Positions 7,732 through 15,330 of a stretch of DNA of 47,549 bases are shown one piece after another. The DNA is taken from the IMG/VR virus record IMGVR_UViG_3300025153_000204, positions 1-47,549 of that record, one strand, 5' to 3'. Under the pieces are notes generated by a model, which was given only the letters and a program-made list of their open reading frames with translations, was not told the origin of the DNA and made no database searches. Source of the stretch: a virus. A program made the translations under genes and the position numbers. Numbering within the stretch: position 1 is the first letter of the stretch; each line of letters opens with the position of its first letter.

Positions 7732-8280
7732 ATGAACTATTTAGAACAAATTGTGGCACTCGATTGGCCATATAAATGCGACAATTCCGAAGAATCTTTA
7801 AACCTGATCGACTTTCTCGAAGCTGCAAAAGGTAACTTTCAGTATGCAATATCCTTGAGAGAGCGCGTAAACGGTCAACATCCCACAACCATTGTGGAAG
7901 GCGATTTGGTAGAAGACGAAATAATCGAAGTCAATGGGCAATACATTATGACCGGAGGAAATAAAGATTTGCTTAAATCTTCCTGCGATCTTGAAGAGCT
8001 GGCAACAATCGCCGCAATAATGGGAGATCACATTTGTGAAAAACTCTATAAATACATACAAAAGAATTGCAATTCAGGGTATTTTACAACAGTTGAGTTA
8101 ATTGGCAACTTGGCAATCGAATTCTATATGAAATTCGAAGCCGTCACTGAATGGTGTGACGAAGTGTTCCACAACCCAGGCCAATGGGATCTATCACCCG
8201 ACGTGTGTTGCTGGGATGATTGTGTGCTGGAATTTGCCGGTCAGAAATTTGATGAGTATATAAACCTAAATTCTAAATAA
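7732..8280 (+). CDS. Hypothetical protein (182 aa)
   Basis: A helical, acidic product beginning MNYLEQIVALDWPYKCDNSE. It has six or more cysteines, among them KNCNSGYF and DVCCWDDCVLEF in the C-terminal third. The CCxxDC cluster could be a metal site, but its partners are not evident. The stop overlaps the start of the next gene by one base (TAATG). Family not recognised. Confidence 0.6.
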   Translation: MNYLEQIVALDWPYKCDNSEESLNLIDFLEAAKGNFQYAISLRERVNGQHPTTIVEGDLVEDEIIEVNGQYIMTGGNKDLLKSSCDLEELATIAAIMGDHICEKLYKYIQKNCNSGYFTTVELIGNLAIEFYMKFEAVTEWCDEVFHNPGQWDLSPDVCCWDDCVLEFAGQKFDEYINLNSK

Positions 8281-8474
8281 TGGAAAATCCCGATCATCTT
8301 AACATATCCGAAGAAAGAATAATGAAACTTTTTGGCGAAAAATACACACTGCAAATCAAAGCCAGCACAGCTTTGATTTGCAAAATACATCTTAATAGTA
8401 AGCATTACTATATCGGCTACAATGACTACAGAAAGTGTTTCTACACTGCAAGTATTTTACCCGACGAAATATAA
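8280..8474 (+). CDS. Small hypothetical protein (64 aa)
   Basis: Its ATG overlaps the previous stop by one base, so it is probably translationally coupled. It opens MENPDHLNISEERIMKLFGE and continues with two short strands rich in Tyr and Lys (KHYYIGYNDYRKCFYT). The domain looks too small for an enzyme. No family recognised. Confidence 0.5.
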   Translation: MENPDHLNISEERIMKLFGEKYTLQIKASTALICKIHLNSKHYYIGYNDYRKCFYTASILPDEI

Positions 8475-8495
8475 TTATCACATAAAATAAACATC

Positions 8496-9944
8496 ATGTT
8501 CTCACCCGATTTTTACCCCACACCCGATGCCGTTATAGCTCAAATGTGCTACGGTTTAGAGCTCAATGGCCGTATTATTCTCGAACCTTCAGCCGGTAAA
8601 GGAAATATTGTCGATTACCTTCAGCTCTATGGCGCCAACGTTCTGGCCTGCGAAAAAGATCCCGACCTGGCCACAATTGTAGCAAATAAATGTCGGTTGC
8701 TTCATACCGATTTTCTTGAAGTAACACCCGAAGAAATCAGTCATGTTGACTGTATCATTATGAATCCTCCATTTTCAGCCGACGAAAAGCACATTCTTCA
8801 TGCCTGGACCATTGCACCCGAAGGATGCGAAATCATTGCACTGTGTAATTATCAAACACTCGAAAATCGTTGGAACCGGTCCCGCGAACAGCTTTCCGAT
8901 ATAGTCAAGAATTTTGGTAATAGCGAAAATTTGGGTGAAGTGTTCACCACCGCTGAGCGCAAAACTGACGTTACAATTGGTCTTGTTCATCTTTTCAAAC
9001 CGCGTGTTTCTACCGAAACCGAATTTGAAGGATACTTCGATATGTTCGAAGAATACCAACATCAGGACAATGGCCTAATGCCCTACAACGACATCGTTGA
9101 TATTGTCAATAGGTATATTGGAGCCATTAAGATGTTCAACGAAGTTATTGCGGCTTCCGATAAGATGAACAAAGTTATTGCGCCGATCAGCTCGGGTTTA
9201 GATATTGTTTTCGGTGCCCATCGTACCGGGCGTAACAATAGTTATAATGCGATCGACCGCGATACGTTTAAAAAAGAACTTCAAAAATCATCGTGGCAAT
9301 GTGTCTTCAATAAAATGAAGATGGCAAAATTTATCACCCAAAAACTAATTGGTGAGCTGAATGCATTTGTCGAAAAACAATCCAACGTTCCGTTTTCTGT
9401 ACCAAACGTTTATAAGATGTTGCAAATGATTCAGGGTACGCACAAAGAGCGAATGAATCGGGTATTAGTTGAGGCCTTTGACGAGATATGTAGCTTTTCA
9501 AGCGAAAACAGTACAGCAGGCGAAAAGTGGAAAACCAATAGCGATTATAAAATCAATCGCCGGTTTATCAAACCACATATTTGCAGGTATGATACCAAAT
9601 GGCCCAAAGATCACGTCGATATTGGCTACGGATCAAATTATTCTGTTGACGATATAATTAAAGCGCTATGTTATCTGACGGGAACCGATTACGCTGCAAC
9701 CACGAATCTTGGTTCTTTTATTGATAAAATGAAGTGTCAATGGGGCCAATGGTATGAATGGGGATTCTTTCGAATTCGCGGATATAAGAAAGGCACCATG
9801 CACTTTGAGTTTACCAACGATAAGGTTTGGGAACGGTTCAATTACCGTGTAGCCGAAATCAAAGGATGGGCGCTTCCACGCAAAACGGATGCGAAACGAA
9901 AAGGTACCGAACGGGTTAAGGAAACGGGCTTAATGATGTTCTAA
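8496..9944 (+). CDS. N6-adenine-type methyltransferase with DUF4942-like C-terminal domain
   Basis: The product has 482 residues. It opens FSPDFYPTPDAVIAQM, followed by motif I EPSAGKGN (30-37), motif II region ACEKDPDLA (51-59) and motif IV NPPF (90-93). It lacks the extra 75-residue N-terminal domain of the other methyltransferase in the window, but the cores are clearly related. From about residue 190 to the end is a helical domain with the pattern I associate with DUF4942 (VNRYIGAIKMFNEVI..., later WGFFRIRGYKKGTMHFEFT and VWERFNYRVAEIKGW). DUF4942 methyltransferases are common on phages and plasmids. Inferred role: orphan methylation of element DNA for protection against host restriction. 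Confidence 0.8.
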   Translation: MFSPDFYPTPDAVIAQMCYGLELNGRIILEPSAGKGNIVDYLQLYGANVLACEKDPDLATIVANKCRLLHTDFLEVTPEEISHVDCIIMNPPFSADEKHILHAWTIAPEGCEIIALCNYQTLENRWNRSREQLSDIVKNFGNSENLGEVFTTAERKTDVTIGLVHLFKPRVSTETEFEGYFDMFEEYQHQDNGLMPYNDIVDIVNRYIGAIKMFNEVIAASDKMNKVIAPISSGLDIVFGAHRTGRNNSYNAIDRDTFKKELQKSSWQCVFNKMKMAKFITQKLIGELNAFVEKQSNVPFSVPNVYKMLQMIQGTHKERMNRVLVEAFDEICSFSSENSTAGEKWKTNSDYKINRRFIKPHICRYDTKWPKDHVDIGYGSNYSVDDIIKALCYLTGTDYAATTNLGSFIDKMKCQWGQWYEWGFFRIRGYKKGTMHFEFTNDKVWERFNYRVAEIKGWALPRKTDAKRKGTERVKETGLMMF

Positions 9945-9954
9945 AGCAAATTTA

Positions 9955-9984
9955 TTGCAATGCAATAAAAAAGCATTATACTTG
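9955..9984 (+). promoter_or_regulatory. Candidate Bacteroidota-type promoter
   Basis: TTG at 9955-9957 and TATACTTG at 9977-9984 are separated by 19 bases, close to the Bacteroidota -33 TTTG / -7 TAnnTTTG arrangement. An 11-base odd palindrome (TTGCAATGCAA) overlaps the -33 element and could be an operator. It lies about 30 bases before the start at 10015. Confidence 0.45.
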
Positions 9985-10014
9985 CATTTTGCATTTAATC
10001 TAATATGTCAAATA

Positions 10015-10422
10015 ATGAAACAGATCACAATCAGAGTGGAGAATGATTCAGCGGATATGCTAGCCGAATTAAACGACAAGATTACCACTGCTGCACAAAC
10101 AGTTATAGAAATTTTCACCTATCTGCGTCGTGGAACAATTAATGAACTTCGCGGACGATTCAGCAAAATAGAAATAAAGGCGATGTCTGAAGTTTATAAG
10201 TGGTTTAAACCCTCTTGGCAAATTATGAATAGTCCAGGAGCAATCGTTATAACTGTTACCAATGCAGAAAAACACAACCAGGCATTATCTGCCAACGGTG
10301 CCAGCCTTGATCTGCTTATTCCCAAATTGGAAGCTCTAACCTCTGCTCAGGCAATAGTACTTCAGCTCGAACTTATTAACGTATCACCAGATATCAATAA
10401 GTTAATCAAAACACTATTATAA
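10015..10422 (+). CDS. Hypothetical protein (135 aa)
   Basis: The frame is open from 9955, but ATG at 10015 is preferred because the upstream part would run through the candidate promoter and gives an unlikely Cys/His-rich extension. The chosen start gives MKQITIRVENDSADMLAELN, a beta strand then helices. The C-terminal half is Leu/Ala-rich helical, with no membrane-length segment. Family unknown. The gene forms its own unit: candidate promoter in front, strong terminator behind. Confidence 0.6.
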   Translation: MKQITIRVENDSADMLAELNDKITTAAQTVIEIFTYLRRGTINELRGRFSKIEIKAMSEVYKWFKPSWQIMNSPGAIVITVTNAEKHNQALSANGASLDLLIPKLEALTSAQAIVLQLELINVSPDINKLIKTLL

Positions 10423-10445
10423 ATAAATCTTTCACCTTACCTTGA

Positions 10446-10476
10446 AAACAGCCGTGATTTATTGCGGCTGTTTTTT
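10446..10476 (+). terminator. Intrinsic terminator
   Basis: AAAACAGCCG pairs perfectly with CGGCTGTTTT around a 10-base loop, giving a G/C stem followed by six Ts. It lies 23 bases after the stop at 10422. Its sequence differs from the CTGTGT-loop hairpin family. Confidence 0.8.
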
Positions 10477-10508
10477 CAGCCAATCATTTAGTATTAAATT
10501 CAATCAAT

Positions 10509-11150
10509 ATGCTTAAATTATCTTATCTTCTTGCACCATTGCAGAAACATCACCCCGAAATTGTATCCGACTTCATTGTCGATTATTGCCGACTGGCTGA
10601 TGTACCTGGTGACGAAACCTACCATTATGGCTACGGCTCGCTCAAATGGGCACTATCCTTTATCGCAGAGAACGACCCAAAATATGCAGGTCTTATCTTT
10701 TTCAATATTCTTTGCGAAGGGGTGGCCAAAAAAATTGAACCAAACACTTATGAGTACGGCATCTTAAAGTTTCACTCTATCACCCGATACCGGACGGAAC
10801 TTAAAGCAATGGATCCTATTGATATTGGAGCATTGCCGGTTGAAATAATTGGCACTACAAAAATTGTAATCAACACCACCAGTCGCCAGTTGTCTTCAAT
10901 GATCTTCCGAAATATTCCCGATGTGGGAATGATCATATCCGTTTGCACAGGAACACATCCATCCATCAAAATGCGCATGAACAAGCAATTAATCGCTTCC
11001 ATTCCAAACCAGATTCTCGACCTGTTAGGATCAATCGACGGTGGCTGGGTTATGTTGTCAAACGGATCAGGAGTCACGATCATTAACCATGGGTGCATCA
11101 CGATATCAGTGGATCAAATACTCGAAACGATTACCCCCGCATTAATCTGA
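10509..11150 (+). CDS. Hypothetical protein (213 aa)
   Basis: The N-terminal half is helical (LLAPLQKHHPEIVSDFIVDY, then SLKWALSFIAENDPKYAGLI). The C-terminal half is strand-rich, with repeated Ile-Thr/Ile-Ser segments. No signal peptide, no membrane segment, few cysteines. No family recognised. It follows a terminator and precedes the decayed CTGTGT hairpin that separates it from the ligase. Confidence 0.6.
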   Translation: MLKLSYLLAPLQKHHPEIVSDFIVDYCRLADVPGDETYHYGYGSLKWALSFIAENDPKYAGLIFFNILCEGVAKKIEPNTYEYGILKFHSITRYRTELKAMDPIDIGALPVEIIGTTKIVINTTSRQLSSMIFRNIPDVGMIISVCTGTHPSIKMRMNKQLIASIPNQILDLLGSIDGGWVMLSNGSGVTIINHGCITISVDQILETITPALI

Positions 11151-11163
11151 TCTCCATCAGTAT

Positions 11164-11184
11164 GGGCAATCCTGTGTGATTATC
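11164..11184 (+). terminator. CTGTGT-family hairpin, copy 4 (decayed)
   Basis: GGGCAATC and GATTATC flank the exact loop CTGTGT. The stem keeps the AATC/GATT inner pairs and carries matched changes (G to A, C to T) relative to the other copies, with outer mismatches. There is no T-run, so termination here is doubtful. Confidence 0.45.
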
Positions 11185-11208
11185 TCTTCATTCATTAATC
11201 CCTTTATT

Positions 11209-12630
11209 ATGAAAGATCGTATAAATAATCTCCGTGACGCCATCGACCATCACAATCGCCAATATTATGCACTGGCTAATCCTGAAATATCCGATGCAGT
11301 GTTCGATAAGATGTTCCAGAAGCTGATCGAGCTGGAAAACGAATATCCCGAAAACTACAATCCAGACTCACCAACTTCACGGGTTGGATCCGATCTTGCC
11401 AATTCTTTTGGAACGACCAACCACCTCTCACCAATGCTTTCTGTCAATTCAGTACAAACATTAACCCAAATCGAAGAATTCATAACAGGCTTTGATACAA
11501 TTGCACAGCTCAAATACGATGGGGTAGGAGTGAACCTGATTTATAAAGACGGGAAGCTATTCAAAGCTGTCACCAGGGGAGATGGATACAAGGGCATTGA
11601 CATTACTTCCAACATCCGTACATTCAGTACAATTCCCTACACAGTCAATACGATCGAAACAATTGAGATTCGTGGTGAAGTATATTGTCCCTATTCTGAA
11701 TTGAAACGCTTGCAGTCAATGGGTGAAAATGTGAAGTCACCGGTGGCTGTAGCCATCAATACGATTAAGATCAAGCAAAGTGGCCGATGTTCAAAGCGTA
11801 ACCTCTCGTTTGTAGCCTACCATCTCACCGAAGGCATTGCCGGTTCCACCCATTCTGATAATATTGAATGGCTAAAAAATAATCACTTCGCAACACCTGT
11901 TACCTTCGGTGTTGCAGCCATTAAAAAGATCATCGCAGCAGAGCCTAACTGGTCATCCGACAAAGTATACTCAATGAAAGACATCCCCGCTGACGGGATT
12001 ATTTTCAAACACAACGATCTCCTAACTTGTCATGCAGAAGGGCACACGTCGAGGAATGTTAATTGGGCTATATCGTGGAAATTTGACAAAGAAATATACC
12101 AGGGCACGATTGCCGGTATTGGCGGTCACATTGCTGCAGATGGATGTGTTGAACATACCCTGTTCATTAATCCAATCGTGATAAACAACGAAGTGATCAG
12201 TAAAATTCCATTCCCTGCATTTTTCCCCAACATGGATATCGCAGTCGGGCAAACAGTCGACATTCGTCGCGTAGGAACCCGTGTTGCCCGAATTGTAGGT
12301 TTTATCGATGGTGAAACAAGAAGTGAGCTTCTTACTTATTGTCCACAATGCTCTGCTCCATTGGTCAGGCGCGGTAATCAGTTTTATTGTTCGTCAAACT
12401 GCCAGAATACCGACACTCCACCCGAAAACGAAGAACTCACTCAATCGATTAATATCAGTGTTGCCAGTTTCTCGATCGACCCGGCCATGTTCCGATACAT
12501 CGTTAACAAAAACAACTGCAGAATATTCCGTGTTACGCCAAAATCGGACAGTTACATGCTTTACTACAACAATACAAAACAACTCGCCGACATCGGCCAC
12601 CAGGTTGGCGCTTACGTTAAACAATTCTAA
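11209..12630 (+). CDS. Short NAD-dependent DNA ligase
   Basis: The frame is open from 11176, but ATG at 11209 gives the normal LigA opening. Domain Ia is recognisable by DHHNRQYYALANPEISDAV, binding NMN/NAD. The nucleotidyltransferase motif is LKYDG with lysine near 102, followed by TRGDGYKG and EIRGEVYCPYSELK. The OB-fold region has VDIRRVGTRVARIVGF, then a four-cysteine zinc finger (CPQC, CSSNC). The helix-hairpin-helix and BRCT domains of cellular LigA (about 670 residues) are absent. In their place is a 60-residue tail unlike LigA. I infer a phage or plasmid ligase that seals nicks in element DNA. No polymerase or primase is visible nearby. Confidence 0.85.
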   Translation: MKDRINNLRDAIDHHNRQYYALANPEISDAVFDKMFQKLIELENEYPENYNPDSPTSRVGSDLANSFGTTNHLSPMLSVNSVQTLTQIEEFITGFDTIAQLKYDGVGVNLIYKDGKLFKAVTRGDGYKGIDITSNIRTFSTIPYTVNTIETIEIRGEVYCPYSELKRLQSMGENVKSPVAVAINTIKIKQSGRCSKRNLSFVAYHLTEGIAGSTHSDNIEWLKNNHFATPVTFGVAAIKKIIAAEPNWSSDKVYSMKDIPADGIIFKHNDLLTCHAEGHTSRNVNWAISWKFDKEIYQGTIAGIGGHIAADGCVEHTLFINPIVINNEVISKIPFPAFFPNMDIAVGQTVDIRRVGTRVARIVGFIDGETRSELLTYCPQCSAPLVRRGNQFYCSSNCQNTDTPPENEELTQSINISVASFSIDPAMFRYIVNKNNCRIFRVTPKSDSYMLYYNNTKQLADIGHQVGAYVKQF

Positions 12631-12642
12631 TACTATCAGGAT

Positions 12643-12951
12643 ATGTCAGATACACCAAAAGTTTTCCAATTCAACATGGCAGACTACAACGCCAGTCTGC
12701 CCAGAATTCAGCAACACCATGCCTATTTCACCGGAAATGTAATGCGGATGGGTGGAGATAAAACAGCAATTGAGTACGATAATGATCAGCAAATAATCAA
12801 CCTGTTTTTTATGATGCAGATCAACAAATTGCAGCCGGAAATTATTCTGCCCATGCCTCCTTCGACCAACAAACAAAAGGCTACTGACATTATACTGGCA
12901 GTGATTGTTTTAATTGCTGCAATATGGGGAGCAATCTATTTGTTAAATTAA
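12643..12951 (+). CDS. Small tail-anchored membrane protein (102 aa)
   Basis: Residues 1-75 are soluble and polar. Residues about 80-100 (IILAVIVLIAAIWGAIYLL) form a single C-terminal membrane helix, with a lysine just before it, so the N-terminal part probably faces the cytoplasm. It starts 12 bases after the ligase stop and is the last + strand gene. A holin-like or host-membrane accessory role is possible but unsupported by any motif. Confidence 0.6.
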   Translation: MSDTPKVFQFNMADYNASLPRIQQHHAYFTGNVMRMGGDKTAIEYDNDQQIINLFFMMQINKLQPEIILPMPPSTNKQKATDIILAVIVLIAAIWGAIYLLN

Positions 12952-12990
12952 TCGAGAAAATTGCTCCACATCCTAATAAACCGATATACA

Positions 12991-13061
12991 CGAGAACCGC
13001 ACTAAAGTAGTGTGAGAGCCTCTCCCTGCCTGTGTTTACTGGTGGGGCGGGTTACTCAATT
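12991..13061 (+). mobile_element. Possible 3'-end remnant of a group II intron
   Basis: The stretch reads like the end of a bacterial group II intron: a GAACCGC segment, then GTGTGAGAG (the join after domain V), a hairpin CCCTGCC / GGTGGGG (domain VI-like) and the terminal TTACTCAATTG. Domain V itself is not intact, because only a short CACTA/TAGTG hairpin is left in its place, and there is no reverse transcriptase gene nearby. It lies just after the last + strand gene, between convergent units. This is a resemblance recalled from memory, not a database hit. Confidence 0.25.
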
Positions 13062-13100
13062 GCCTGCTGGTGTTTCTTTATCAGGTTTCAAATCATTAAT

Positions 13101-15194
13101 CTATTTATATTTTTCTGTTAGTTCGTTTTTGATTGATATTTGTTTCTCTAGTCGTTTATCAGACATTGTGAACCTATTCCACGCAAAAACGAAAATTAAC
13201 CAAAGTCCTATTAGTGGAGAAAACATTAATGCAGTCAACGTGTTTTTTTGAACTGTATTCGCAATTGTATCAATCCACATAATCAATTGATATGAATAAT
13301 TATACGGTGAAGTTTTACAGTAAAATTGCAATAAGGTAAAAAGAATTATCAAAACACCAAGCCCCATAAGCCAGTAGGCTGGGCGTTGCCACTTTCTTAA
13401 TTCTTCTTTTTGTTCTTTTTCAATGAGTTTGGCTTTTAATCGCAAGTTTTCATTCTCTGTTTCAGTTAATTTTTTACCTATTCCGCTTTTTGCGTTTTTT
13501 AGTTGTTGAATTTCTGACGACACAGTTTCTTTATGAGCCTCAATATCAGTTGAAAGTTTCTCCTGTTTTGCACATAATGCCACATTTTGATTTTTTAATG
13601 TTTCAACTTCACTTTCAAGTTTCGTTTTCGCATAAGTTTTAGCGTTTTCAAAAATCTGGTTATTCGATAAGCCTCTTGAAATAACACCGTAAAATTTGTT
13701 TTCAACTAAGTTATTCAGTATATTGCGTTGTTGCTCAAGATTTGAGGTCATTTCGCCGATACCACACAAAACTACATGAAGCCTTTCGCTATTTATTAAA
13801 ATTTCATTGTTTTTCAGATTTAAAAAGCTGACAAAGCTTTTAAAATCGTCATCGGTACGGTTTAAATATCGAAGTAAAATACTCATCCATTGGCTTGGCA
13901 ATAGCACAATTGGAGTCTTATTGGCTCTTTGATAATCCCAACGCCTAAGACCTTGGTCAGTTGAGATAAAAAAATACTTAGTATCGAAAATGTTTTGATC
14001 TTTATTCTCCCGTTTTCTTTCAATCCAGTGAATGTTCTCGGCATCAATGGTTGCGCTACCAATAATTTCATTGCCTTCTCTCGACTTAAAGGTAGTAATG
14101 CTAGAAATATAGTCTCTTAACAGCTCATCCGTTGTTTTTTCTTTACTATCAAAAGGAACTTTTGTATCAATGTCGATTTTAAATTCTCTTTTGAAATTAT
14201 CATAAACACTAAAAACATTGGCAACAAACAGATCAATACTAGTATTGGCTTTGCCAATACGCCACTTGTGATAAAAGTTGTAAATATCTCGTTGAACTTC
14301 AACTTCTTGAAAAAGTCGGGAATTTACTCTTGGAGAATCATACTTTCTAATCCTGTCGGCATGCGATTTAATACCTGCTTTAAATTCGTTATCTGTCGAT
14401 TTTGAAATGATAATTTTCTCGCCAGAATCGCTGAACTTTTTTAGGAATGTTTGAGAACGGTTTTGCCTATTTTCTCCATTGATGCCCAATGCCCTATAAA
14501 TGATATTTGTATCAAGATAGAAATTCTTGTTCTTCAAATTATCCAAATGAATTGAAGAACCTCCGTTTTTGTTAGTAAGCATACAATATTCAAGAGCATA
14601 ACTCGCAATATCAAATATCGCCTTGTTTTTATAGGAGTTATCCCATTGCAGAAAGTTATTTATAACCTCCTTTTCTTTTTCGGAATAGTTTGTCGATTCA
14701 AGATTGATAAGCCCAGAAAGGTCTTTTTTATTGTCGATTAGTTTTTGGAAACTTGATGTATTGGTGCTGAAAATCTCGTAAAGAAAACGATAAATAATTG
14801 CTTTTGAATCAACTTTTGCAACCAATTGAGCAAATTCCTTTTGAAATGCAGTGATAAAGAAATCAATGGTTTTGTTGCTTATTTTTGACTGAAGTGTTTG
14901 CTTCCGTTTTTCTGAAAGACAAACAAATATATCCCCATTTCGCTGATTAGTTAAAAACCCCTCTTCTTTTTTGCTTGTGACAATTTTTTTTACAGCTTCT
15001 TCTTCAAAGGTTATGCTGTATCTTTCCTGTATAAAATCAATTATTTGATGAACCGAATATTCAATAACACCGCATTCAAGTAAAACCGACTCTATTATTT
15101 TCTTGTGAATAGTTTTTGGAGCAACTTCATAGTTGTTGTCAGCATACAACACTGCTGCTAAACGGAATAATTTATTTTGGGCATCTTGGTTCAT
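13101..15194 (-). CDS. PIN-like nuclease with coiled coil and two membrane helices
   Basis: A protein of 697 residues. Residues 1-100 look like winged-helix segments. A PIN-like nuclease region runs from about 222 to 432: NFYLDTNIIYRALG with D228, E270 in DNEF, D385 in IDAENIHW and D413 in STDQGLR, matching the spaced acidic residues of PIN nucleases. Residues about 515-600 are a charged coiled coil, followed by two membrane helices at about 607-626 and 653-675 and a short basic tail. It would be anchored in the membrane with the nuclease in the cytoplasm. It stands alone, between the ligase module and the terminase. A stand-alone RNase-type defence or abortive-infection effector is my inference. 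Confidence 0.6.
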   Translation of the reverse strand: MNQDAQNKLFRLAAVLYADNNYEVAPKTIHKKIIESVLLECGVIEYSVHQIIDFIQERYSITFEEEAVKKIVTSKKEEGFLTNQRNGDIFVCLSEKRKQTLQSKISNKTIDFFITAFQKEFAQLVAKVDSKAIIYRFLYEIFSTNTSSFQKLIDNKKDLSGLINLESTNYSEKEKEVINNFLQWDNSYKNKAIFDIASYALEYCMLTNKNGGSSIHLDNLKNKNFYLDTNIIYRALGINGENRQNRSQTFLKKFSDSGEKIIISKSTDNEFKAGIKSHADRIRKYDSPRVNSRLFQEVEVQRDIYNFYHKWRIGKANTSIDLFVANVFSVYDNFKREFKIDIDTKVPFDSKEKTTDELLRDYISSITTFKSREGNEIIGSATIDAENIHWIERKRENKDQNIFDTKYFFISTDQGLRRWDYQRANKTPIVLLPSQWMSILLRYLNRTDDDFKSFVSFLNLKNNEILINSERLHVVLCGIGEMTSNLEQQRNILNNLVENKFYGVISRGLSNNQIFENAKTYAKTKLESEVETLKNQNVALCAKQEKLSTDIEAHKETVSSEIQQLKNAKSGIGKKLTETENENLRLKAKLIEKEQKEELRKWQRPAYWLMGLGVLIILFTLLQFYCKTSPYNYSYQLIMWIDTIANTVQKNTLTALMFSPLIGLWLIFVFAWNRFTMSDKRLEKQISIKNELTEKYK

Positions 15195-15330
15195 ATAGTT
15201 AAGTTTAATACTAGCTGTTAGTCTTTTACACTTGCAGGCAACTTAGATATTGGCTAATTGCGTAAATATTTATAATATCCACCATAGCGCTGCGAATGTA
15301 CATTTTTATTTAACACAAACAATTTTAGTT

